Shown piece by piece: positions 11,901 to 23,900 of a DNA stretch of 64,000 nt. Origin of the DNA: Aquila chrysaetos chrysaetos. Taxonomy: Eukaryota > Chordata > Aves > Accipitriformes > Accipitridae. The stretch spans positions 26,239,606 through 26,303,605 of the forward strand of contig NC_044012.1 in assembly GCF_900496995.4 (NCBI RefSeq), given 5' to 3'. The first letter of the stretch is position 1. The number at the start of each line of letters is the position of its first letter. The translations under genes and the position numbers were made by a program. The notes below the pieces were generated by a model. It had not been told where the DNA came from, made no database searches, and saw nothing but the letters and a program-made list of their open reading frames with translations.

Positions 11901-14900
11901 TGCCAGGGCTGTTTCGGGAGAGAGCGGTGCAGGAGGACCCGGGCCCAGCAAGCCGGGCAGGCATCACGACTGCAAAACCCAACAAATTTTGCATAACCGA
12001 CTGCCCAAAATCACAGCTGTCCCCGCGCTCAGCCTCCATTCCTCCCCGTGGGGAATTGGCATTGCAAAAATTTGCAGCACACAGACAATTAGAAATGTGG
12101 GGAACGGAGTCTGCCGCGCCATTAAACAACCAGGGCTGCTGTGCTCGTCATGTTAATTTTTTTTCCCCATTTAATTAAAAGTCTTAATTTAAACAAAGCT
12201 TTTGCAGAATCCCCTGTCTGCTGCAACAAAGTTGCTGGAGGAATCCAGGGATTTAAATTCAGTTTGCTGTGGCGCGTACATGGGACTTTGCATCTGATTT
12301 GCAAAATGAAATTTGCTACCAGCTGCCTCCTGAGGGCTGAGGCTTTGCTTTTCTCCCCTGGAAAAAAAAAAATAAGCAGAGAGAGAGAGAGAGAGAGAAG
12401 GGAAAAGCTTTGCTGCATAAACCCCATATGGGTCCGGGATGACTCCAGCCTCGTGGATTTGCGGGCGGACGGGCAGCAACTGCAGGGTGGCTTGGCAGTC
12501 GCACGTAGCCTGTGTGCCACAGGGACGCGCCAGATCTCGGCCGGCCGCCGCGTTGCCGGTGATGCTGCCCCGGCCCTGCTGAACTCCTGGAGTTGGCAGT
12601 ACGCTGGCAGTCCCGGCTCTGCTGCCAGGAAGAAGGAGCTGGGTCGCAGCCTGCAAACACACCGGGGTTGGCACGGCAGGGATGGATGCACCGGGCTCTT
12701 GATCCAACACCGGCCAAAAGTCCCTGGAGGGCTGCTCTCATCCCGCGCTTGAAGCGGGCTCTGACGTGCTTTGCTGGTTGGGAGTTGGAAACCTGTTGTG
12801 CGCTCTCGTGTGGGAAAAGATGAGAAGAAAACCAAATCTCCTCAGGGACGGGGGATGTCATCGCAAGCTGCATCTGCAGGCGGCCAAAAATGTTGAGAAA
12901 GGACTTTTTTCCCCCCCTCTTTCTTTCATTTGCTCACAATACCCTAGCAAGGTTTAAATCTGCCTCGCCATGTGAATTTAGATGCAGAAGCATAATTGCA
13001 AGCTTCCCTGATGTGTCACCGTGCAGCAGTCGATGGGTCAGCTGCAGAGCAGGAGCAGTGGGCGACTTTGAGCCTCAACCCCTCCGTCCGCTGCAGCCCG
13101 GAGAAGCAGCAAGCATTCCCAGGGGACACACACCCTGCTCCCAAGGGGATGCAGAGGGATGTCCCCGGGAGATGCACATCTTCGGCATGGCCAGCTTTCC
13201 GCTGCAAGGCTGGAGTCGCTCCAGCGAGAGGAGCGTCAGGGCTGGACACAGCCGGGCCAACGCGTTTTCCCTCTGCCGTGCCACAGGGAGGGGGAAGGGG
13301 AGGAAGCTGAATCATTTTTATATTTTTTTTTTTTTTTTAGCTGAAATTCCTTCCTTCCTTCCTGTCCCCAGAATACCAGTATGTGAAACCGTCTGCAGGG
13401 CTGTGGCCCGGGATAGCAGCCGGCAGCAGGGTTTGGCACAGGAGATGTCGGGTAATCCTGGTGATGCCGGCAGTACAGACTGTAGTGTCAGGCTGCGGTG
13501 GAAGCAGTGACTCACTTGCAAGAGGCATCCCACCAAGACACTGATTTCCCTTTTCAAGTTGTGGGTCATTTGGGTTTTTTTTCCATATATATTTCTTTAT
13601 TTTTTTTTTCAACTTTTCCTGCTGATGGGCTGATGGTGGCCCTGCCTGCCTCCCCACTCACTTCAAAAGGCAGTGGGTTTCCAGGCATGCCAGTGCGGGC
13701 TCCGGCTGTTTGCGAAACGTTTTCTCTTCCCTGGAGCTGGGATCGCAGGGAGCAGCCGTTTGGAGACCTGGGAGAGAAAAAAAATTAAGCTCCCAATCTC
13801 AGAGAGAGCATTTTGCAAAGCTCTGGCTGGAGACTGACCCTCTTTGAGGATTTGATCCTGTTCCTCTCTTAATCTTTTAATTATGGCGTTTGCTCTGCGT
13901 GGGCTCCTGAGATGGCAGCGCCTGTCCGTGCTTTGCTCTTTAGCGTGCATGATGATTTTATTTTCCTCCTTGGTTTTCCTTTTTTTCCTTGGCTGTGCCC
14001 ACCTCCACCTGGCTGGGTCCCTCTTGCTGGGATGCCCGCTGTGCCCTGCCCTCACTTCCCACCGTGCTGCCCTCTCCCATCCTGCCCCCATTGCAGGCAG
14101 GCTAGGCAGAGCATCTTGCCCCCGTTGTGTGTTCATGAAAAGCAAATAGCCATGATTTAACTGAAAGTAGCCAAAATCAGGGAAAATAAACTCAGAGACG
14201 AAACCTCTGAGGGCAGCAGATAGGATGTGACTGCAGGTGCTGGTTCAGAGACTGGCATCAGCGCTGGGACTGGGTGAGTCAAGGGCGGTTGCAGGATTTG
14301 GGCATTGTACAAGGGCTCTGGAGTTATAGTTTTTAGGAAAACTGGAGGACTGGGCTTTCAGGGCACCAAAAGCTACTTCCTTGGTTGGAAACAGGTGCCA
14401 GGGTCAGGTCTCTGTTGAGCTAGCAGTGTTTGGTTTAAAATGGCATGTTTTGGCTCTCTGTAAGTCAATTAGGAAGGAGCTTATGCAAAGCCGAATTAAA
14501 CTACTCTTTTAGACGGCAATAAGCCAGCGCTGGCCCGGCTCCTTCGAGCGGGATGGAAACGGGCTCCTGCCACGGGCATGGGGTTAGCATCTCCCCGTGT
14601 GGTGCTGGTGTCAGACTGGTGACTCCTGGCTGAGCTGGGGGCTCAGCTGCATGTAGTCCTGGCACCGTAGGGCACCAGGGAGCTTCCCCTAACGAAGAGG
14701 CTTAATGACTGTCCCACTGTGCAGCAGCACCTTAAGTCTTGGCATCCGGGGCGATGCAGAAAGAGGAGCGGATCCTTCCTTGGCCTGGATAAGCAGCAGG
14801 TCTGACCTGCCCCGAGTGCCCTCTGCCTGGCTGCCAGGTAATCCCGCGGGGTTAATCCTGCACCTACCCTTCAACCAACAATGGTGCCGGTCCCCATCCT

Positions 14901-17900
14901 GGATTGCCTCTGAAACAGGGGGGACCGGTCCCACCCCTGCCCCCAGCTCCTGGGGAAGCTGTTGGGGATACTTTAGCTGTGTGTCCCCTCTTCCGCAGCA
15001 CCCATCCTGGGCTGCGACCATGCCCGGGCTCCTTCACACTGAGTTCCTGGTTTATTCCCCCACTTCAGCAAGCGAGGGTTGTAATCGAGTATTTACTGTG
15101 GCATAACAGTTGTGCAGGTTGGGTTTGGATTAAGATTGCCCAGGCAACCTTAAGTGAGGTGTTTCCTAATATTGTCTCCCTGGACTGGGGAAGGAGCCAG
15201 GGAGCTATTGCGTCTCGGGAACTGGCTACATCAGCGGGACTGTTGGGTTTACACTGCTGCGGGCTCTGACTTTCCATCCCCATGGGGTGGTTTTGAGGGG
15301 GGGACCCTTTTGCTTGGCCCCCACAAAGGGCTGAGAGTCTTGCCCGGCTTCGTGGTCCTGCAATGAAACTGGGCTGGGTTCACTGCTGATGTTATTTTAG
15401 GCAGTTGAGGGCTTGCCAGGGGGGATGCTTGCCCAGGAGACACCTGCTCTGTGCTTCCTCCAGGCAGCCCCCCTGCCCAAGGAATGATGCTGGGGGGTGA
15501 TGCTGGGGGTCGATGCCTCCCCCTCAGCCAGAGGAAGGTGCAAAACCAGGAGGAGGATTTTCACTGGCGAAGGTGAATCCTGCCCCAAGCCCAGCGGGCG
15601 CTGAGAGGCCATGCTGGGCGCAGGGAGGTGTTTTTGGGTCCGGCCACCCTTCCCGAGGGGTGTAAGCGTGCTGTTGCTGTGCCGTCTGTCACACCTCTGC
15701 CTCTTGATCTGTTTGTCTCCTCTCTCCCCCACTCCCCGCACCACTGTCCTCGGGGTGTCCCTTGTGCCACTGCCACCACCCCTGTTTCTGTCCTCCCCAG
15801 CAGCCGACCGGGCAGCAAGAGGCACCTGCCCAGGTAAGCAGGGTCAGGGACGGGGCTGCTTGTGCTCTCATCCTACACCCTCGCTTCATCGCAGCCATCG
15901 GGGTGCAAGGCAGAGAGCGGCTGCTCTTCCCACCGGGAGCACCTTCATTTTCTCGCTCTTCCCGTTGCTTTTCAACCCCTCTGGCCCTGCCCCGGTGGGG
16001 GAGAGCTGTGGCTGTTTTGGTTGGGAGGAGGAGAGACAGGACAGCAGAGCTGGGCTTTCATCCCCGGGATGGTGTGGGATCATGGAGGGGCACAGGGAAG
16101 GGGAGGCAGTGCTCCAGGGCCCTCATTTTGTGGATGGAGCTGGGTTTGGAGGCAGTCAGGCCCCCGAGGAGGGGTAAAGGCTGGGGGCTACTCTGGCATG
16201 CTGTTCCCTCCAGCAGCAGCTCGTGGGTCTCCTGCTCACTCACCGAGCCTGCTGGTACCATCTTGTTCAAGCAGTGTTTGCAGGAATGACTGCCCAGCCT
16301 TGACTTCTTCAGACCCCTGTTAGCTGGAGAATAAACACCAGGGCTAAAAAGAGCTCTGCAGGTGAGCCCCTGCTTCCTATCGCAGTCCTTCCAGCACAGC
16401 AGCAAGGGGATGTGCTGTACCCCTTTGATGCACAGAAAGCCCCAGCCCACACACCCATCCAGCATCCAAAGCCTTGCTGCAGGATGATAGCAAGGCTCAG
16501 CGAGAGGGCAGGACCGTAAAGTAACTGTCTGTTGTCTGTCTGTCTTTCTCTCACCCATCCTTCACTGCTTCATGTCTCTCCTTCCAGCAGCCCCATTGCA
16601 GCCTGGTAAAGACCTGCCACCGAGCTCCATCCTGTCTGCACTGCATGATGCATCTCTGCCCTCACCTGCCACCTTTGCTGCATTCCCTGAGCCCCGCTCA
16701 CCCTGGGCAGCCCCTGCCACTCCTCCCTGCTGGCAAATGCAAGAGACCTTGGGGTCCTGGCCCTGAGCAGGGTCTCTTCTGGGGGTGTCCCCAGAGCCCT
16801 GTGGTGGTGAAGGGAGAGGAGCCTTTTCCCAAGGTGGCTGGTGACAAGCAACTGGAGGGACGGGCAGCACTCACCCATGCTGGTTGCCATCACCTTCCTG
16901 CTCCATGCATTTGTTTTTCCCAAGCCCGAGAAGGAGCCGTGGCTGGAGGATGGCTCTGTCTAGTCGTCCCCAGTCCCAGCCGTGGCCAGAGGATGGCTCG
17001 GTCCAGCGTTCCCCCTCCCTGACCTTTCTTCCTCTGCAGGTTAAGCAGCCTGTCTTCCCTGGGTGATTCGTCTTCAGAGCGGAGGTCTCCCGGGCACCAC
17101 CGCCAGCCCTCAGACTCCTCCGAAACTACAGGTAGGTTTTCCTGCCCCCTCCTCTGCTTCCCTTGGCGCTTGAGGACTGTATTTAGTGCCCTGTCCATGC
17201 AGGGAGCTTGGTGGCACATTGCCACCTGCCTCAGTCCTTGCAGCGCCCTTGGGGACAGGCCTCCTGTGCCCCTTTGCAGCACCCAAAGTCACCCAGCCAA
17301 GGCTGCATGTGCCTGGGGAGGGCAGGACCCTTCCTCGGCTGCTGGTGAAGCAGCCCAGCGGGGCCAGAGATGATGCTCTGCCTGCAGACAAGGGCTCTTC
17401 CCACCCTGCCTGTGCAGGGGCACCCTGTTTTCAGGAGAAGGGGTCCAAGTGGGGATGTGGCACAAGGGGTTTGTAGAGTGAGGATGAATTAGCCATGCTT
17501 TTGGGGTCTGGCAGCAGGGTGGCTGACTCCAGGGGCTCTGCACCCAGCTCTGGCTCGGGAGAGCTAGCAGAAGCCACAGCCCCTGAAACAGAGTGGCAGG
17601 GACTCCCCACAAGCCAGGCCTGCCCCCCAGGCTCAGAGCCTCGCTGGTTCTCCCTCCTCTCCCTCCCCAGGTCTGGTCCAGCGCTGCGTCATCATCCAGA
17701 AGGACCAGCATGGCTTTGGCTTCACTGTCAGCGGGGACCGCGTCGTGCTGGTGCAGTCGGTGCGGCCAGGTGAGAGGGGCCGGCACTGGCAGCAGGCAGG
17801 GCGAGGGCAGGGGGGGCAGGAGATGCCTCAGGGCTCCCCTCACCCACTCAAAGCCACATCCCTTGTGAGCAAACATGGGAGAAAGGGTGTTTCCTTCCTA

Positions 17901-20900
17901 AGCTTTGCCAGCTTGGGGTCTCGCTACGGCATCGGCCGGGATGGGCAGGACGCTATCGCTGGTGGGAAGGCAGGCATTTTTGGGAGAAGTGTTTTGGGGA
18001 AGCTCCCCAAAACCACTGTGCTCTCCCCACTCCTTGTACAACCCAGGGAGCTGCTGACGGTGGGTGGGTGGGGAATTCCCTTTTGTAGCCCTGGGTAAAC
18101 ACAGATTCAGCAGCTCACTGCTCTTGGCGCTGTGCTGCAGGAGATGCTGCCGGTTTTGCTGTATAATGACTTTGCGGGGTGGCTGGGCTTGGAGCAGCAA
18201 TTTAAATAGACAATGAGCTGCTTATTTTACAGCGGATGTTCCCACCTCCTCCCCATTCCCCCCCTCTAGCCCGAAAGCCAGGAAAAACGAGAATATAGGA
18301 AAGGGAAAACACTGCGTGTTTCAAGAGCAGGTTAGCGCTGGAGTGCTTTTCTCCTGCAACTGGAGCTGCGTGAGGAGACCCCTGCATCAGCCCCTACACC
18401 CCGGGGCTGGCTGGGGGGACAGAGCCAAGGTCCCCAGGTGCAGGACAGCCTGGAGTCCTGTCCCCCTCTCCCCACTCACTTTGTTTGCCAATAACGAGAC
18501 TGTTAAAGCCGAAAGAATCCGAACAATCCGGCTTACTTTCCACTCTCGGAGCTCGCTGCCATGTCTCAGGCCCTTGGCTTGGAGCTGAACCTAATGCAAA
18601 CATTTTCCTCTTGGTTTCGGCTTTAAGAAAAGCAAATTTTTCATGTATTCCAACCTCAGCAGCTTTGTTAAAGAGCAGGCAGGGGGAGAGGAGGCAGAGC
18701 AGTGCTGCTCTTCCTGGGCCTCGCTCCTGCCTTTGGATCCAGGCGCATGGTAGCTCTCTAGATGTGTCAGAGCCAACCCGGATGGTGGGTTAACAGGTTG
18801 GGGCCCTCTCCTTCCATCCAGAGATGGATGGAAAAGGCTGGGGTCTGACTAGGTGAGCAGAGGAGGGCTTGTCTGGATGAGCTGTGAGCTGAATGTGTGC
18901 TGGGTGTTTTGTGTAAAGCACCCGAGGCTTGGTCGCCAGCCTTGTCCCAGGGGAAATATGTCCCTGGTGGTCCCCATGTCCCCACCCTGGCAGGACGAAT
19001 GGCACAGAATGTGCCAGGACGATCTAGGAGTGGTGGGAGTGGAGCCCCTGGCTCCGTCTGCTGCCCCTCCGTCCATCCTGATGCCTGTCTCTCCTCCCTG
19101 TGTCACAGGGGGGGCAGCTATGAGAGCCGGGGTGCAGGAGGGAGATCGGATAGTCAAGGTGAGCATCCTCGTCTGTCGCCCCTGCTACTTCTCCACACGG
19201 GGCCACGTGCCCCACTCCCCCCGCCAGCCTGTCTGACCCCCTCTTTCCTCTCCCAGGTGAACGGCACAATGGTGACCAACAGCTCTCACCTTGAAGTGGT
19301 GAAGTTAATCAAGTGTGAGTATGGCCAAGGAGCTGCGGCAGCTCCTTCTCACCCCAGGTGACTGGCATCCCTGGTCCCCACTGGCCAGCTGCTCTGCCTG
19401 ACCACCCTGCACCATCATGCCTGTGCTGCTGTGGGCGAAACGGGAGGAGGCAGCACGGGTGTGCAGGAGCACATTTCCACCGGGCTATTGGGGAGATTGG
19501 TGGCAGCCAGCTCCCACCTCTTGCCCCCACAGCATGACAGTCTGCCCCATAACAGGGTCCTAAAATGACAAATCAGTGTTTACAGCTTCAGTCACAAGCG
19601 TTGCAGCACCAAGAGGGGCACCTCATTCCTCCCCAGCCCAGGAGGCCACAGGATCCCACCCAAGGGTGGGTCTGGATTCTTGGGAAAAGATGGGAAAACC
19701 TGTCTCTGTCCTTCCAATGAGTTTTTGTAGGGTGGGCCAGGGTAGCACCCACCAAGGCAGAGGTGACCTCACTGCTTACAGGGACATGCCCATGCTGATG
19801 CCGTGAGTCCTGTCGGATGTTTTAGGTCGAAAGAGTGAATAATGGGAGTCTTTCTCACTCTCCCTTTCCCACTCCCAAATTTTTCCAGCTGGTGCCTACG
19901 TCGCTCTGACCCTCCTGGGCTCTCCCCCTCCCTCAGCTGGGCTCTCTGGTTCTCAGCAAGACGTGAACACGGTGGGGGCTCCCCGCATCACGCCCACCTG
20001 TCCCCCACCGCCACCCCCATCGCCGCTCCCTCCGCCACAGCGCATCACCGACCCCAAACCCCTGCAGGTAGCAAACTGCATGGTGCTCCCCCCACCACCG
20101 TCCACGCTGCCACTCTGCTCTGTCCCCCACCACTGCCTGGCGCAGTGGGCAGGAGGGAGGCAAAGCTCATCCCGTCTCTTTGCATCCATCCAAAATTGCA
20201 GGACCCTGAAGTCCAGAAGCATGCAACGCAGATTCTCCGGAACATGCTGCGACAGGAGGAGGCAGAGTTACAGGTATGGTGGTGGCACGGCTCTTTTCTT
20301 CTGTGGAGCCACAGCGGAGCAGCCCTCAGTGCTGCCCCGGTGCTGTCCTGGCTTCCCAGCCCTTGCAGCACACAGTGACCTGTGCATGCTTCAGCCCATC
20401 ATCCCACCAAACCTCCTCAGCCCCATCACCTCGTGGGCAGCAGGACAGGGCTTACGGGGTTGGGGCCAGTGTGAGCGTCCCCTCTTGTCTCTCCGCTCAG
20501 CGCTTCTACGAGGCGTACAGCCGAAACCCTGCCACGGCGGTGGAGGAGCAGATCGAGGGAGCGCGCCGGCGGGTCAGCCAGCTGCAGCTCAAAATCCTCC
20601 AGGAGACTGGGGGCTCCATGGTACGTGAAATTAGTGGGGTTACCCCCGGTTCAGGGGTCCTGCCATCCTCCCAGCTCCTTCCGAGCGTGGCTGGAGCCTG
20701 GGGAGACCCTCCCGAGGCGGTGGGCACAGCAGCAGAGACATCCCTGGTTTCCAAAACCTGCTGTGGGAGCTGCTGCGGGTGGCCCATCCCTGGCCCTGTG
20801 CCCAGGTGTCCCCACATGCCAGGGAACATCCCACCGCTCCAACACAGCTTCTTGTGTTGCAGGATTCAGGGCGGCTGTGCGGTGACTCTGGCTTGGCCGG

Positions 20901-23900
20901 TTTCAGGGTGATGGAAGGTGAGTTGTACTGGCGGCTCGGACCATCCCCATGTCCCCGCCTCCTGAACATGCGGGTCAGTCTCTCCTCTGCTCCCAGGACG
21001 CCTCTCCCTGGACTCACAGGATGGTGACAGCGTGTTGGAGTCTGGGACAGAGCGGTTCCCCTCTGTGAATGAGGTGAGAGTGGGGTTACTGCGGCCATGG
21101 GGAGCCCATCCCAACTTCTGCTGGGCCCTGGGAGCGGTGATGAACGGGTCTGTGCATCCTTAGGGGTCGACAACCTGCCTTTGCAATCACAATTATTTGT
21201 TTGTCATCTGAACAAACTGAATTTCTGGTAATGCAGTCTCAGCTCTGAATTTCTTGGGCTTGAAATGCTTAGCCTGGTGTGACTGCCCCCAAAATGAAGG
21301 GTACCCCAAAGTTTCTAGCTTGTGGTTCTAATCTTGAAGTTTTTCTGATGGCCCTGGAGGGGTTTTGTAGTTTTCAAGTTCCCTGGGCCCATCTCCCTTT
21401 ATGGTCTCTGACCTGGAAAGTGCTCTTGAGACGGCCCCGAGTGCCTCTGCCGGGTGGGTGAGTGGCGGCATCAGCCCCCAGCGTGGAGCCTGGCCGTCCC
21501 CCCCTCCCCTGACGCCTGCGCTGCCATCCTGAGCAGATCTCCCTGAACCGCAACTCTGTCCTCTCTGACCATGGCCTGGACAGCCCACGAACCTCCCCGG
21601 TCATCACCGCCCGCCTCTTCCAGCACCACCGTCGGCAGGGCTCTGACACTCCCTTCACCCCTTCTGCCGAGCAGGTGGGTTGGGGTCGGGTGGGGGGTCC
21701 TGCTGCACAGCCAGGGTGTCTGATGGGTGCTCGACCCGATCAGATGTGGTCCGAGCCTCCCTCGGGAGCTGTGGGGTGGGTGCTGCAGGGAGGGCAAAGG
21801 CGTGCCCCCAAAGCCAGGTCCCTGGCTCCTAAGTCTGTCCCCTCTTCCTGGCAGGGGTTGGACCGGACAGGACAACCGCTCATCATCGGGCCGGAGGAGG
21901 ATTATGACCCAGGATATTTCAATAACGAGGTAATGCTGTCCAAAGTATTCTTGGCTTTTGTCCCCTCTCCTTAGGGCACAGGGCTGTCCCTCTCCCACGT
22001 GGGTCCCTTTGTGGGGGCCCCATGTCCTGGCACCTGTTGGCATTTAGAAATCCTCCCAGGGGACATCCAGGGATGGGCTGGTCCGGGGGAGGCAAATGCC
22101 CGGCTGGGATGAGGAAAGGGGTGTGGAAGCTGGAGATTCACCCCAGTGCTGAGCTGTGGGATGGCCCTGATCTGGAGGAGTTAATTCCTTTCCTTTCTAA
22201 CTGGCTTTTTCTCCTCTGGTCCCTTCTCTATGCAGTGTGACTCCCTCTTCCAGGACCTGGGCAAGCTGAAATCCCGGCCGGCGCATCTGGGGGTCTTCTT
22301 GCGCTACATCTTCTCCCAGGCAGATCCCAGCCCCCTGGTAAGAGACGCACCGGTGTCACCAACACAGACACCAAGTGGGGCGGCGGGGGATGCAGACAGG
22401 GTGGCATATTTGGCACCATCCCCTCCTCCAGCTGAGCGCAGGGTGGTGCTGGTTTGCTGATCCCATCCGCAAAGCTCTGCCGGAGGCTGCCTGCTGCAGG
22501 CAGCTGCCAGCCAGTGGTTCCCACAGCTGTGTGTGCACGTGAGAGGGAAACACAGCGTAGGGTTACACTTCCTCCCCTTCCTCCCAGGCGTGGCATGGTG
22601 GGGTGCTGCCCTCCCCAGACCCCAGTGATCATTTCCTGTTTCATGGCCATACGGCACCCACTTTACCAAGGCTTTCACCTCCCTGCTTCTAAACCTTCCT
22701 CCTCCTTCGCTGCCCACCTCCGCTCTCCCTTCTTTGCAGCTTTTCTACTTATGCACAGACGTTTGCCAGCAGACGACCGCCAAGGATTCCCGGGGCTTGG
22801 GGAAGGACATCTGGAACATCTTCTTGGACAGGAACGCGGTAAGGGCAGGACTTGACTGTGAGCCTGTACAGGACTCCTTGTCCTTGTCCCTGCAGGGGAT
22901 CAGTTGGAAAGCCAGCATTAGGCATCATGTCCCTTGCATGGGGATGCCTTTTTAAGGGTGTTGTTGCCACTGACATTGCTTTGTTGCTGCTGGTTCCTCC
23001 GCATTGGTGTGAGCAGTTGCATAAGGCCCGTACCCAAATGTTGCACAACTGCAGCTGCCCCAGTGCGTGGAAGCTCGGCACAGGCAGGAGAGGAGGGTCC
23101 TGGCAGTGAGGACGGGGCTCCAGACACTCCCGTTAGTGCTCCTGGGGCTCAGTGCCCCCTCAGAGGGAGCAGGGTCCCGCTGCGCTGCTCCAGAGGAGGT
23201 TGTGTGTTGGGTGCTCGGATGAGTGCTGGGTGCTTGGTGTGTGAGATCCCCAGCTCTCACCTCTCTGGCTGCAGAAATTGCCACGGGGCAATGGTGCAGG
23301 AGCGCAGGGCACCCTCTCCACGCTGGCTTGAGCATGGCTCTGGCATGTGCACCATATCCCCAGCTCCTTCCAGCCCTGCTCGCTGCACTGGGAAAGTGAA
23401 CCAGTGCTGAGCCACTCTTCTGTTCTGCCTTCCCTCCCCAGCCGCTCCGAGTGAAAGTGTCTGAGCAGCTCCTGGCTGAGATCGGTGAGTGAGGGGCTCC
23501 CAGGTCGTGTGTCGTGGCCCAGGGCCTGCCACAGCACCCGCGGTCTGCACGGCCGGCATTGCTGGCACCTTTGCCCTGAACAAGGGCTGTTCGTTAGGAT
23601 GCCAAAGCAGGATCCCAAAGGACTTCTGCAGGACTCTGCCTGTTGCCCTCTTAGAGAGGACATGCCAAAGTTTGGGACTGGGGCTCCTGAGCACTTCCCC
23701 AGCTTGGTTCCGGTGGTCCTGGGCGTCTTGTTATGGGCAGGTGTCTCAGCCTGGGTGTGCACAATGGGAGACAGGTTGTCCCAGCCTGGAAACCAGCTAG
23801 CAAGGGGGCTGTGCTCTTGCAGGGGGAGGCCAACAGAGAGGCTCTGCAGTCTCCCTGCCTGCCCCACTCTGCCCAAGGCCCCGAGGCTGCAAGAAAATCC

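Larger units (their letters stand above)
8929..17039 (+). other. ARHGEF11 intron 1 (8.1 kb)
   Basis: No independent gene was recognised. GC content drops visibly in parts (about 11.6-14.5 kb), with TAATTA-type words, a GA microsatellite, T-runs and an old repeat fragment. Two short in-frame candidate exons (15801-15833 and 16588-16605) are listed separately. Confidence 0.6.
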
